Source: Pseudomonadota bacterium (GTDB lineage: Bacteria; Myxococcota_A; Polyangia; Polyangiales; Polyangiaceae). Taken from it: a stretch of DNA of 64,000 nucleotides. Of the stretch, positions 20,584-31,289 are shown piece by piece. Position 1 is the first letter of the stretch. Every line of letters begins with the position of its first letter. The stretch covers positions 10,564 through 74,563 of the forward strand of contig JAEZYZ010000202.1 in assembly GCA_023418705.1 (NCBI GenBank). The letters are read 5' to 3'. Both the position numbers and the translations under genes were made by a program. The notes beneath the pieces were generated by a model that did no database searches, was not told where the DNA came from, and saw nothing but the letters and a program-made list of their open reading frames with translations.

Positions 20584-22113
20584 ATGACGGATCAGCCCTC
20601 CATGGCCGGTCGCGTCCTCGAAGGGCGTTATCGTCTCGAGGCGAGGCTCGAAGAAGGGGGCATGGGCGCCATCTGGAGGGCCCAGCATCTGGTGCTGTGC
20701 GCACCGGTGGCGGTCAAGCTCATCGACCCCGAGATCGCCGACGATGAAGCGTCCCGGGAGCGCTTCATCCGCGAGGCCCAGGCCGCCGCTGCGCTGCGCA
20801 GCCCGCACGTCGTGCAGATCCTCGACTACGGCGTCGACGGCGAGCTGCCATTCATCGTCATGGAGCTCTTGGATGGGGAGAACCTGGCGCAACGGATCCG
20901 CCGCTGCGGCCCGCTGACGGCGGCGGAGACCTCGCGCATCCTCACCCACGTCGCGCGGGCGGTCGGCAGGGCGCACGAAGCGGGCATCGTGCACCGCGAT
21001 CTGAAGCCCGAGAACGTGTTTTTGGTCCGAAACGACGACGAAGAGATCGCCAAGGTGCTCGATTTCGGCGTGGCCAAGGGCAACGCCGGTCGCCTCGTCC
21101 CCGACGCTTCGCGCACGCGGACGGGGTCCTTGCTGGGGACCCCGTACTACATGAGCCCCGAGCAGGCGCAGGGGAACAAGGCCGTCGACTACCGCTCGGA
21201 CCTCTGGTCGCTCGGGGTCATCGCGTTCGAGTGCCTGACGGGACGCAGGCCGTTTTTCAGCGAGGGACTCGGGGACCTCGTGCTGCAGATCTGTATTCGA
21301 CCGCTGCCCGTTCCCTCCCAGGTCGCTGAGGTGCCGCCGGCGTTCGACGCCTGGTTTCAGCGAGCGGTGGCGCGCAATCCCGAGGAGCGCTTCAGCTCCG
21401 CCCGCGAGCTGGCGGAAGCGCTGCGAGAGACCCTCGGGATCGAAGGCCGGGAGACGTCGCTGCCCGATCGCGGGTCGAGCCCCACGGCGCCCCGCGCCCC
21501 GCTGAAGCCGCGAACGCCCGAGCCGGCTTCATCCCTTGGCTGGGTCGAAGCGCCGACGCAGAGCCGTGAGACGCGGGGCGCTCCCAACCTGGCCATGGCC
21601 GCGACCGAGCGCTTCAGCCCCACCATGCGCCAGTTCGGCACCACGTCGCGCGGCGACGAAGCCCCGCCGAAGCGCGGCGGAACGGCGATGCTGCTCGCGG
21701 TGGCGTTCGGCGCCCTCGGGGCCGGCGTGGCGGGCGGCCTGATCGTGCTCGACCGGCAGGCTTCGCTCCCGGAGCGCGAGACCACCTTCTCCGCGCCCGC
21801 GCCCACACCCAAAGTGGAGACTCCGGCGATCGTCCCCGTTCAGGACGACGAGCACGCGACGCGGCCGCCAGCCGCGAGCAGCGCGCGGAGCGAACCGGCG
21901 GACACCGATGCGGGACCGCAGGAGACGGCCGCGCGGCAGGACGCCGCCGCACCGCGCGCCAGCGACGCCGGTTCGGATCGCTTCGCGCCGCCCTGGGGTG
22001 AACGCGACGCCAGCGCTCCCAGCCCTGACGCCGGCGTCTACGTGAAGCCGGCGTGGGCACGACCCGACGATCCGGCTCAGGAAGTCGAGGTCTCCGAAGA
22101 CAATCCGTATTGA
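20584..22113 (+). CDS. Membrane-anchored Ser/Thr protein kinase
   Basis: Hanks-type kinase of 509 residues. The kinase domain (about 12-280) has a glycine loop LEEGGMGAIW, Lys45 in VAVKLID, HRDLKPEN (137-144), DFG (160-162) and YMSPEQ. A Pro/Ala linker leads to one transmembrane helix (about 367-390) and an extracytoplasmic tail rich in Ala, Pro, Asp and Glu with no recognisable sensor domain. This architecture is very common in myxobacteria. A perfect hairpin overlaps its stop codon at 22111. It is followed by a co-oriented histidine kinase 73 nt downstream. Confidence 0.95.
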   Translation: MTDQPSMAGRVLEGRYRLEARLEEGGMGAIWRAQHLVLCAPVAVKLIDPEIADDEASRERFIREAQAAAALRSPHVVQILDYGVDGELPFIVMELLDGENLAQRIRRCGPLTAAETSRILTHVARAVGRAHEAGIVHRDLKPENVFLVRNDDEEIAKVLDFGVAKGNAGRLVPDASRTRTGSLLGTPYYMSPEQAQGNKAVDYRSDLWSLGVIAFECLTGRRPFFSEGLGDLVLQICIRPLPVPSQVAEVPPAFDAWFQRAVARNPEERFSSARELAEALRETLGIEGRETSLPDRGSSPTAPRAPLKPRTPEPASSLGWVEAPTQSRETRGAPNLAMAATERFSPTMRQFGTTSRGDEAPPKRGGTAMLLAVAFGALGAGVAGGLIVLDRQASLPERETTFSAPAPTPKVETPAIVPVQDDEHATRPPAASSARSEPADTDAGPQETAARQDAAAPRASDAGSDRFAPPWGERDASAPSPDAGVYVKPAWARPDDPAQEVEVSEDNPY

Positions 22114-22132
22114 GCCGAGCACGCTCGGCTCA
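22111..22132 (+). terminator. Hairpin overlapping the kinase stop codon
   Basis: Perfect 10-bp arms TGAGCCGAGC / GCTCGGCTCA separated by AC. The first three bases are the TGA stop of the Ser/Thr kinase. No T-tract follows, so it may be a weak terminator or an mRNA 3'-end stabiliser rather than a classic intrinsic terminator. Confidence 0.45.
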
Positions 22133-22186
22133 CCTGGCGGCCTGCGGCCTACCGGTCCTCGCAACCAGTGTTTAAAGTCGGACGCG

Positions 22187-23587
22187 ATGCAGGCCGCCAA
22201 GCCGCCGCCGACCGATCGCTCCGGCAGAACGCTGGCGCTCGTGTTCTCTGCCGTGATCGGCAGCTTTCTGGCGACCACCGCGATCATCCAGTGGATCTCG
22301 CTCGAGGTCGATCACCTCTCGGACAGCATCGCCAACAATACGACCCCGACCATCGAACGGCTGGCGAGCTTGCGCGCCTCGACCTTCGCCGTGGAGTTCG
22401 CGCTCGCGCGCAAGCTGCAGACCGGCGTCTCCAAGTCGTCGGTCGCTCCGTCGACCGAGGCGGCGCTCGCGACGCTCGCCGACGAGGTCGCCGACTATCT
22501 GTCGCTGCCGTCCTTCCCGGACGAACGCGTGCACCTGTACGCCGTGCAGCAGACTTGGGCGCGCTTCGACGAGTCGGTCCGGCGCACGCTCGAGCTCTTG
22601 CGTGCGGGCAGCAACGACGACGCTTGGAGCATGCTCGCCAACTACGTGGAGCCCTCCGGCAAGCGCTTGCTCGACGCCTCGATGAGCGCGATCCGCTTCA
22701 ACGCCCAGATGGGCCGAGAGCTCGCGGATGAGATCAGAGAGCACCGCCGACGCACGATTTGGATCGCCAACGGCCTGTCGGCGCTGTGCGTGGTGCTCGG
22801 GGCAGCCGGTGCGGTGCTCTTGCACCGACAGTCTCGGCATCGCCGGTTGATGGTTCAGCGCTACGCCGAGGCGCTGGAGATCCGGGCGGCAGAGCTCGAA
22901 CAGTTCGCCGGGCGGGTCGCTCACGACATCCGCAATCCGCTGGGGACCGTTCAGATGTCGGCGGAGCTCGGCCTCGAGCAGACCGCCGACCCCAAGCTCA
23001 AGGATTTGTGGCGTCGGGCGCTCGGCGGTGTCGCCCGCGCCAACGCCATCACCACCGATCTGCTGGAGTTTGCGCGCGCCGGGGCGAGCCCCGACCCGGG
23101 CGCGCGGACCGACCCCCGGGGAACCATCACCGACCTGCTCGGGCCCTTCAAGGAAGAAGCAGAGCACGCCGGCATCGAGATCGAGTTTCGCCCGGGCACC
23201 CCGGCGTTCGTCGCCTGCAGCCCGGGCGTGTACATGAGCTTGGTCAGCAACCTGGTGCGCAACGCGATCAAGTACATGGGAAGCTCGCCCACTCGACGCA
23301 TCACGGTCTCGATTTCGAGCGAGGGCTCGATGGTGCGAACCGAGGTCGCCGATACCGGGCCCGGGATCAAAGAGCAGCACCTCGACTCGCTCTTCGAGCC
23401 GTACTTCCGCGGCCGCTCGGCGGAGCGCGAGGGCCTCGGCCTGGGCCTGGCGACCGTCAAGCGGCTGGCCGAGTCCCACCATGGCCGGGTGAGCGTGCGC
23501 TCGACGCCCGGCAAAGGCAGCGCCTTCTGGTTCGAGCTGCCGCGGGCGGGCGCGCCCGAGGCGCGAAACCACCGGCCGCCGCCGTGA
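22187..23587 (+). CDS. Sensor histidine kinase
   Basis: Membrane histidine kinase of 466 residues. TM1 (about 14-36) and TM2 (about 188-210) flank an all-helical extracytoplasmic region of about 150 residues, like four-helix-bundle sensors. The HisKA domain has H246 in AHDIRNPLG. HATPase_c follows with the N box (NAIKYM, about N359), DTGPGI and GLGLGLATVK. No receiver is fused and no response regulator is adjacent, so it is an orphan; the receiver-only protein at 14343 is one possible partner. It converges on the sigma-54 activator gene with 28 nt between stops. Confidence 0.93.
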   Translation: MQAAKPPPTDRSGRTLALVFSAVIGSFLATTAIIQWISLEVDHLSDSIANNTTPTIERLASLRASTFAVEFALARKLQTGVSKSSVAPSTEAALATLADEVADYLSLPSFPDERVHLYAVQQTWARFDESVRRTLELLRAGSNDDAWSMLANYVEPSGKRLLDASMSAIRFNAQMGRELADEIREHRRRTIWIANGLSALCVVLGAAGAVLLHRQSRHRRLMVQRYAEALEIRAAELEQFAGRVAHDIRNPLGTVQMSAELGLEQTADPKLKDLWRRALGGVARANAITTDLLEFARAGASPDPGARTDPRGTITDLLGPFKEEAEHAGIEIEFRPGTPAFVACSPGVYMSLVSNLVRNAIKYMGSSPTRRITVSISSEGSMVRTEVADTGPGIKEQHLDSLFEPYFRGRSAEREGLGLGLATVKRLAESHHGRVSVRSTPGKGSAFWFELPRAGAPEARNHRPPP

Positions 23588-23615
23588 TCCACACCGGCGA
23601 CGGGCGGGTTTGCCG

Positions 23616-24611
23616 TCACTCGAACGTCCGCAGCTTCCGCCACAACGTGTTGCGCGCCACCCCGAGCACGCGGGCGGCTTCCGACTGCGCCCCGCCGCAG
23701 GCGTCGAGCACGCGCAAGATGTGCTCGCGCTCGATCTCGGCCAAGGTCTTGTGGACGGCTGGCTCTCGGCGCTGGGCAGCCTCGTTCGCCGAGCGGGCAC
23801 GCCAGATTTCCTCCGGCAGGTCCGCCTTGTCCACCTCGGCGCCCGTGGCCAGCGCGGCGCCGTGCTTCACCACGTTCTCGAGCTCCCGAACGTTGCCCGG
23901 CCAAGCGTGGGCGAGCAGGACCTCGGCGGCCTGCGGGCTGAAACGCCGCGCGCTGGTCTTCTCTTGGCCGAGAAAATACTGCGCCAGCGGGACGATGTCC
24001 TTACGACGCTCCCGCAGCGGCGGCACCTCGAGCGTCAACACCTTCAGGCGATAGTACAAATCCTCCCGGAACGCCCCGGCCCGCACCCGCTCGGCGAGGT
24101 CACGGTGGGTCGCGCACACGATGCGAACGTCGACGGCGAACGCTTGGTTTTCACCGACGCGCCGCACCTCACCGTCCTGCAGCGCCCGCAGGAGCTTGGC
24201 CTGCAGCGGCAAGGGCATCTCCCCGATTTCGTCCAGGAACAGCGTGCCCTCGTGCGCCGCCTCGAACAGGCCCTGGCGCCCGCTCGACGCGCCGGTGAAG
24301 GCGCCTTTGCCGTGGCCGAACAGCTCCGACTCGAGCAGCTCGGCCGGGAGCGCCGCGACGTTCACCGCCACGAACGGACGGCTCGCGCGCGCCGAGTTGG
24401 CGTGCAGGATGCGCGCGATCACCTCCTTGCCGGTGCCCGTCTCCCCGAGCACCGCGACCGGCGCATCACTGCGCGCGAAGCGCGCCGTACGCTTGAGCAG
24501 CGCCTGCATCGCGTCGCTCTCCGCCACCACCTGGGTCGCACCGCGCAGGCGCGGCACCAGCGGCGAGAGCCCGCAGACGGCGCACGTCGCGTCGCAGTCC
24601 CGATGTTCCAC
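23616..24611 (-). CDS. Minimal sigma-54-dependent activator with N-terminal CX3CX2C
   Basis: Bacterial enhancer-binding protein of 331 residues. The AAA+ domain has Walker A GETGTGKE (56-63), the sigma-54 contact loop GAFTGA (103-108) and Walker B LFLDEI. A Fis-type helix-turn-helix occupies about 295-331. There is no GAF, PAS or receiver domain. The only N-terminal content is about 25 residues containing C6, C10 and C13 (CX3CX2C). The GTG start at 24611 is forced by an in-frame TAA two codons upstream. It lies 52 nt after the hemerythrin gene on the same strand as ric, so it probably senses and responds to nitrosative or redox stress; this is inferred from context. Confidence 0.92.
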   Translation of the reverse strand: MEHRDCDATCAVCGLSPLVPRLRGATQVVAESDAMQALLKRTARFARSDAPVAVLGETGTGKEVIARILHANSARASRPFVAVNVAALPAELLESELFGHGKGAFTGASSGRQGLFEAAHEGTLFLDEIGEMPLPLQAKLLRALQDGEVRRVGENQAFAVDVRIVCATHRDLAERVRAGAFREDLYYRLKVLTLEVPPLRERRKDIVPLAQYFLGQEKTSARRFSPQAAEVLLAHAWPGNVRELENVVKHGAALATGAEVDKADLPEEIWRARSANEAAQRREPAVHKTLAEIEREHILRVLDACGGAQSEAARVLGVARNTLWRKLRTFE

Positions 24612-24647
24612 GTGTTACGATGTGGAACACAGACCAGCTACTGTCAA
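24604..24647 (-). promoter_or_regulatory. Inverted repeat over activator start, with -35-like element
   Basis: Perfect 8-bp arms TGTTCCAC / GTGGAACA (24604-24611 and 24622-24629) flank 10 nt. The arm nearer the gene contains the activator's GTG start. On the minus strand a TTGACA (24642-24647) lies upstream. No ribosome site is visible, so the message could be leaderless. The repeat could be an autoregulatory operator or an mRNA hairpin hiding the start. Confidence 0.4.
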
Positions 24648-24663
24648 GAAATTTCTGGCGAAT

Positions 24664-25245
24664 TCACGGTGCCGCTGGGGCCGCCGGCAACCCCGAAGCG
24701 TCGCCCCGCGGCTCGCAGAGGGACGCAGCAGCGGACACCACGCCCGCCTGTCCGGAGCTCTCGTGCTGCCGATCGAGCTGCTCGAAGGCCCGCTCGATCC
24801 GGTCCATGATCAACGGCGGCAGCCTGGCCTCCGCCATCGGGTACAGGACAGTGTCTTCCTTGCGGACGTGCTGCCGCATCAAGGTGGCGTATGCCTCGAC
24901 GCTCTGAGCGATGCGATCCCAGTCGCCCGGCGACCACTCCGGCTTGGAAGCCAGCTCGCTCAGGACGTCCATGAACTGGCGCGCGCGTTCGTGCTCCTGA
25001 AGCATCACGGCGATCGGCCCGTGCTCTCTCGGAAATCCGTGTTCGATCATCGTCGCGAACAGGACGGTTTCTTCCTTGCCGTGGTGCAGCGGGTCGACGA
25101 CCTCGCGCACGAAAGCGACGAAGCGCTTCAGCGTGTCTGCGTCGTTTCGTCGCTCGTCCCGGGCCCGCCGGACCCACGCCTCCACCGCGTCCAGGCTTCT
25201 CTCGATCGCCCGGTGCTCGGTCATGAGCGCGTCGATAGGTTTCAT
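24664..25245 (-). CDS. Hemerythrin HHE domain protein
   Basis: Hemerythrin-like di-iron protein of 193 residues. Helices carry the metal ligands in TEHRAIERSL, HHGKEETVL, QEHERARQF and HVRKEDTVLYPM, the His/Glu spacing of HHE domains that bind O2, NO or iron. About 35 residues at the C-terminus are Ala/Gly/Pro-rich. The start at 25245 is preceded by GGAGAAG. It is the third gene of ric-DUF3079-hemerythrin, 23 nt after the DUF3079 stop. It probably buffers NO or O2, or delivers iron for Fe-S repair. Confidence 0.9.
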   Translation of the reverse strand: MKPIDALMTEHRAIERSLDAVEAWVRRARDERRNDADTLKRFVAFVREVVDPLHHGKEETVLFATMIEHGFPREHGPIAVMLQEHERARQFMDVLSELASKPEWSPGDWDRIAQSVEAYATLMRQHVRKEDTVLYPMAEARLPPLIMDRIERAFEQLDRQHESSGQAGVVSAAASLCEPRGDASGLPAAPAAP

Positions 25246-25268
25246 CACTTCTCCTTGGTGCGCCTGTT

Positions 25269-25502
25269 TCAGGCGTCGCTTCCGGAAGGCTCGCCGCCTT
25301 CGTGGTCTCGTGGCGTCTCTTCCAGGGAGCTCTCCGCGAGCCGCGCCTCGTAGAGCTCCACCCAGTCGTCGCCGAACAGCTCGATCGGGTGTTGGGTCCG
25401 CTCCGATCCGTTGCCGCAGGCCATATCGCCCGCGGGGCAGTAGCGGTCGCACCCCCAGCAGACACGCTCCGGATGCTTGGGATGGAGCGGCAAGCGGCTC
25501 AC
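25269..25502 (-). CDS. DUF3079 Cys-rich mini-protein
   Basis: Small protein of 77 residues from a GTG start whose first bases overlap the ric stop (GTGA at 25499-25502), implying translational coupling. It contains HPKHPERVCWGCDRYC, then CGNGSERTQHP and ELFGDDW, which I recognise as the DUF3079 family. The cysteines are spaced CX2CX3CX6C and, with nearby His, could bind Zn or an Fe-S cluster. The function is unknown in the literature I recall. The setting between ric and a hemerythrin suggests a role in iron or nitrosative-damage repair. Confidence 0.75.
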   Translation of the reverse strand: MSRLPLHPKHPERVCWGCDRYCPAGDMACGNGSERTQHPIELFGDDWVELYEARLAESSLEETPRDHEGGEPSGSDA

Positions 25503-26194
25503 GAGGCTTGCGATCCCTCCGCGGGCGCCGCAAACCGCGGGAGCAGCACGTGGTTCTCCAGGTGAACGTGACGCAGCACGTCCCCTTCCAGCGCCTCTAG
25601 CTCCGAAAACAACGTCCGGTAGCTGTTGCACGCCCACTCGGGCGTCGCGAAATCCTCAGCGGCGGCCCGCAGCTGTCGGAGCAGCTCACCGACGGTCACG
25701 TGCTCGGCGTGCATCGACGTGAGCTCGGACCGGGCGCGGGCGCCATCCACCTGGCCGCTGGTCAGCAGCGGAAACAGGTCCCGCTCCTCGTCGTCGAGGT
25801 GCGGGATCAGCGTGTCCTCTAGCTCGTGGACGACGGCGCGAAGCTCCTTCAGCAGCGGGTTGTGGGCGCCGTGCACGCGGCTCACCTTGTCCGCGAGGGC
25901 GGCGACGAACGGCAGCGTCTTGCGCAGGTAGTCGTGGTGCTTCGAGACGATGAAGCCGATGAGCTCCTCCGTCGAGAGCCGTCGGGGGTCGGCTTCGGGC
26001 CGATCGGCGCGCTGCTGGATGGCGCTCCAGAGCTCCCGCGCGACCGCCTCGGCGTCCAGGCCGACCCGCGCGCAAGCGTCGCGCAGGCTCGCCTCCCCGC
26101 GACAGCAGAAATCGATGCGATGGCGCTGCAGGATGGGTGCGCACTCGGAGTGTTCGAGCACCAGCGCGGCGACGGTCTGTTGCAGGTCGAGCAT
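25499..26194 (-). CDS. ric: Iron-sulfur cluster repair di-iron protein (Ric/YtfE/ScdA)
   Basis: RIC-family protein of 231 residues that helps restore Fe-S clusters damaged by NO or oxidants. The ScdA N-terminal domain has the RHRIDFCCRGE signature (the two adjacent Cys are diagnostic). The hemerythrin domain has ligands in KHHDYLRK, PHLDDEERDLFP, MHAEHVTVG and HVHLENHVLLPRF. The start at 26194 follows GGAG; an earlier in-frame ATG at 26263 would lie upstream of the sigma-54-like transcription start. It is the first gene of the repair operon. Confidence 0.94.
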   Translation of the reverse strand: MLDLQQTVAALVLEHSECAPILQRHRIDFCCRGEASLRDACARVGLDAEAVARELWSAIQQRADRPEADPRRLSTEELIGFIVSKHHDYLRKTLPFVAALADKVSRVHGAHNPLLKELRAVVHELEDTLIPHLDDEERDLFPLLTSGQVDGARARSELTSMHAEHVTVGELLRQLRAAAEDFATPEWACNSYRTLFSELEALEGDVLRHVHLENHVLLPRFAAPAEGSQAS

Positions 26195-26226
26195 GAAGTC
26201 TCCGTTCGGGGTTCGGGGGACGCCAA

Positions 26227-26242
26227 AGCACGCCCCGTGCCA
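26227..26242 (-). promoter_or_regulatory. Near-consensus sigma-54 promoter of ric operon
   Basis: On the minus strand TGGCACG-GGGC-GTGCT. The -24 element matches 7/7, the -12 element 4/5, with exact GG-N10-GC spacing. The predicted transcription start is about 20 nt before the ric ATG, leaving space for GGAG. A sigma-54 activator gene lies at the distal end of the same gene group. Confidence 0.65.
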
Positions 26243-26387
26243 GGCGAAACTCGGCCCGAGCACGGGTGATTTCGCGAAACCGTTGCGCGCCAGGCGCCCG
26301 CCACGCCGTCAGCGGCGATCCAAAATGGAGCACCTGGAACGCGACCGGCTCAGCGCCGCCGAGCCGCGAGCGAGGGGGACGGCTCGC

Positions 26388-26428
26388 CGATGCATCGAGG
26401 TCCCGCCCCAGGAGCCCGATGCATCGGG
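26388..26428. promoter_or_regulatory. Twin palindromes CGATGCATCG, candidate enhancer sites
   Basis: Two copies of the perfect palindrome CGATGCATCG at 26388-26397 and 26417-26426, centres 29 bp apart (about three helical turns). The second extends to a perfect 14-bp palindrome, CCCGATGCATCGGG (26415-26428). They lie about 145-185 bp upstream of the ric sigma-54 element, the usual range for enhancer-binding proteins, and about 210-250 bp before the cytochrome b gene. Confidence 0.5.
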
Positions 26429-26638
26429 ATCTGCGGCCGACAAAACGGGTGGGTGCTCAGGGGCGGTGCCGGCCCATCACCGCGACCTATGAAGACCGAA
26501 GACAGTCTCCGAGCGGCGCTCGCAGCCGACAGGAAGGGCGGGTTGACGGCCAAAGGCGCGGGCTCCATGCTGGCGCCGCTTCGTCCGACCGGCGCGGGTG
26601 GCGCTGACTCGAGACCCCGGAGCGCCGTACCGTCCGCC

Positions 26639-27780
26639 ATGAGCCGAGAAGTCGTTCGATCCGCAACCTGGGCGCTGCTGGTGACGATCGGCCTTGGGGT
26701 GCTCATCGTGCTCGGCTCGCGCAACCTCGCCCACTTCGATGCGGCCCTGGTCGCCTACACGTTCGCGGTCCTGTTCGCCACCTTCGGGCTGACCTACCGC
26801 TATGCCATGTGGCTCGAGCGGCCGCCGACGGCGATGTACTGGCGCCGCGGCTGGCAAGCGTTTTTCCAGCGCGGTTTCCGCCTGCGCAACATCTTCACGT
26901 GGTTCGGCCGCATCGGCTCGGAGGTGCTCGCCAACCGCTTCATCGTCCGCCGCGATCGGCTGCGGGGGCTGACGCACCTGCTCATCATGTGGGGCTGCAT
27001 CATCGCCGTGCTCATCACCTTCCCGCTGGTGTTCGGCTGGTTACACTTTCGCCCCGTCGAAGGGGACCTGTCGCTGTACGAAGCGGTGATCTTCGGCTTC
27101 CCGGCGTTTCGGTTTCCGCACGACTCTGCCCTCGCATTTTTCCTCTTCCACGGCTTGGTGTGGTCGTCGTTCCTCGTCATCGCTGGCGTGATGCTCGCGA
27201 TGCGGCGCCGCATGCGCGACGGGGGGGCCGCCGCGGTGCAGCGCTTCGTCGAAGATTTCATGCCCCTCGTCCTGCTGTTCGCGGTGAGCCTGACGGGCCT
27301 CATGCTGACGGCCAGCTACACCTGGATGAAGGGCTACGGCTTCACATTCATTGCTATCTTACACGCGGTGACCGTCATCGGGACCTTCCTCTGGCTCCCG
27401 TTCGGCAAGTTCTTCCACGTCTTCCAGCGACCGGCGCAGCTCGGGGTCGGGTTTTACAAGGACGTCGGCCGGGCGGAAGAGAAGGCGCACTGCCGCCGCT
27501 GCGGCAGCGCCTTCAGCTCGAAGCGGCACGTGCTCGACTTGATCGAGGTCGAGCGCCAGCTCGGCTACCGCTACGAAGTCCCAGGGAGCGAGGTGGAGCA
27601 CTACCAGTGGATCTGCCCGCCCTGCCGGCGCGCCTCGTTCGCCATCGCGCAGGGCCTGGTCTGGCGCGGGCGGCGCGGGGGTCAGCCGCTTGCCGGCGGC
27701 GTGTTGCCGATGCCCGTGTACGCCAACCCTGGTGTCGGCGAGGGACCGCTCGGCGACGAAGACGCGGAGAACTTCCACCC

Positions 27781-27784
<4 letters not shown>
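26639..27784 (+). CDS. NarI-like cytochrome b with C-terminal Cys4 domain
   Basis: Membrane protein of 381 residues with about six transmembrane helices and conserved His in LTHLLIM, LFHGLVW, ILHAVTV and GKFFHVF, enough for two b-type hemes. It resembles the NarI/DsrM/HdrC group that exchanges electrons with quinones. After the membrane domain a soluble tail has CRRCG (about residue 286) and CPPCRR (about 328), a zinc-ribbon- or rubredoxin-like Cys4 pair not found in NarI. The next gene overlaps by 4 nt (ATGA). It is probably the membrane anchor and quinone module of the operon. The N-terminal start is uncertain. Confidence 0.8.
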
Positions 27785-30078
<2,294 letters not shown>

Positions 30079-30096
30079 AAGGCTCATTGGCGATCG

Positions 30097-30732
30097 ATGC
30101 CTGTCCCGAGCGAGCTCGAGTTCTTCATCGACCCCGGCCGTTGCATCGGCTGTCAGTCGTGCATCCAAGCCTGCGCCGAGTGCGACACCCACAAAGGCCA
30201 GTCGATGATCCAGCTCGACTATGTCGACCGCGGACGCTCGACGCAGACGTTGCCGGTGATCTGCATGCACTGCGACTCTCCGACCTGCGCGGAGGTCTGC
30301 CCGGCGGACGCCATCAAGCGGACCGAGGACGGCGTCGTGCAGTCCGCGCGCAAGCCGCGCTGCATTGCCTGCAACAACTGCGTGCTGGCTTGCCCCTTCG
30401 GTGTGCCGAAGATGAACACCAAGATGAACCTGATGATGAAGTGCGACATGTGTTACGACCGCTCTTCTGTCGGGCTCAAGCCGATGTGCGCCTCGGTGTG
30501 TCCGAGCCAGGCACTCGCCTTCGGCACGCGCGAAGAGATGGCTCGCCTGCGCCCGCGAGCGAAACCGGTCAATACCTTTCAATTCGGCGCCCAGACGATC
30601 CGCACCAAGGTCAACGTCATGGTACCGAACGACGCCGCCCAGGAGCACATTGACGTCACCGCCGCGATGCACGAGCCGACCATCGGGCACGAGGTCCTGG
30701 ACGACGTGTTCGACACGCAGGTGGAAGCATGA
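30097..30732 (+). CDS. 4x[4Fe-4S] ferredoxin subunit (NrfC/HycB-like)
   Basis: Electron-transfer subunit of 211 residues with four Cys4 clusters, including [31 protein letters not shown] and CDMCYDR. This is the arrangement of the beta subunits of Mo-enzyme complexes (NrfC, HycB, FdhB types). No signal peptide or membrane anchor is seen, so it acts on the cytoplasmic side, connecting the molybdoenzyme with the cytochrome b. The start follows AAAGG, and its stop overlaps the Rieske start (ATGA at 30729-30732). Confidence 0.92.
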   Translation: MPVPSELEFFIDPGRCIGCQSCIQACAECDTHKGQSMIQLDYVDRGRSTQTLPVICMHCDSPTCAEVCPADAIKRTEDGVVQSARKPRCIACNNCVLACPFGVPKMNTKMNLMMKCDMCYDRSSVGLKPMCASVCPSQALAFGTREEMARLRPRAKPVNTFQFGAQTIRTKVNVMVPNDAAQEHIDVTAAMHEPTIGHEVLDDVFDTQVEA

Positions 30733-31289
30733 GCAAAGAATCCACACTCGACCGCGCTCCGGTGCGTGGATCCATTCCTCCCGACCGAGCGCCGCTCGCG
30801 ACCCAGCCGAAATGGCGCCAGGATTTTCCGATCGATTGGGACCGCGACGACTACGTGTCGCGGCGTGAGCTGGTGAAGTTCGTCGTGCTGACCAGCGCCG
30901 CCTTCGCGGTTGGGCAGGTCTGGATCGCGGTCAAGGGGCTCTTCCGGCGCGATGCGAAGCTGCCGGCGGCGCAGGTGGCCACGGTCGACGAGCTCGAGGT
31001 CGGCGACGCCAAGACGTTCACCTACCCCGAGGGCAGCACGCCGCGGCTCCTGGTGAAGACGGGCCCCGACAGCTTCGTGGCCTACGACCAGCAGTGCACG
31101 CACCTGCAGTGCCCGGTGGTGCCGGCCGTGAGCGAGGGCAAGCTCCACTGCCCCTGCCACAACGGCTGGTTCGATCTCGCGACGGGCCAGCCGCTGGCGG
31201 GCCCGCCGCGCCGACGCCTGCCGCGCGTGCTCTTGGAGGTGCGGGACGCGGCCGTCTACGCCACCGGTGTCGAGGACTCCGCCTCGTGA
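30729..31289 (+). CDS. Tat-anchored Rieske [2Fe-2S] protein (bc1 type)
   Basis: Rieske protein of 186 residues. SRRELVKF followed by a hydrophobic helix (about residues 50-67) is a Tat-type signal anchor, so the domain should face the periplasm. Cluster ligands are C123 and H125 (CTHL) and C141 and H144 (CPCH). C128 and C143 supply the extra disulfide pair typical of high-potential Rieske proteins of cytochrome bc1/b6f complexes. It is not the NirD or ferredoxin type. Placed between the ferredoxin and a small membrane protein, it suggests quinol oxidation on the outer face. No dedicated cytochrome bc1 b subunit is adjacent. Confidence 0.9.
   Translation: MSKESTLDRAPVRGSIPPDRAPLATQPKWRQDFPIDWDRDDYVSRRELVKFVVLTSAAFAVGQVWIAVKGLFRRDAKLPAAQVATVDELEVGDAKTFTYPEGSTPRLLVKTGPDSFVAYDQQCTHLQCPVVPAVSEGKLHCPCHNGWFDLATGQPLAGPPRRRLPRVLLEVRDAAVYATGVEDSAS

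Larger units (their letters stand above)
26195..26638. other. 444-bp divergent regulatory region between ric and the redox operon
   Basis: Non-coding region holding a sigma-54-like promoter for ric (26227-26242, minus strand) and two palindromes (26388-26428). On the plus strand I see no convincing promoter for the cytochrome b gene; a TTGACG near 26542 has no clear -10. An in-frame ATG at 26489 could extend the cytochrome gene into this region but lacks a ribosome site. Confidence 0.6.
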
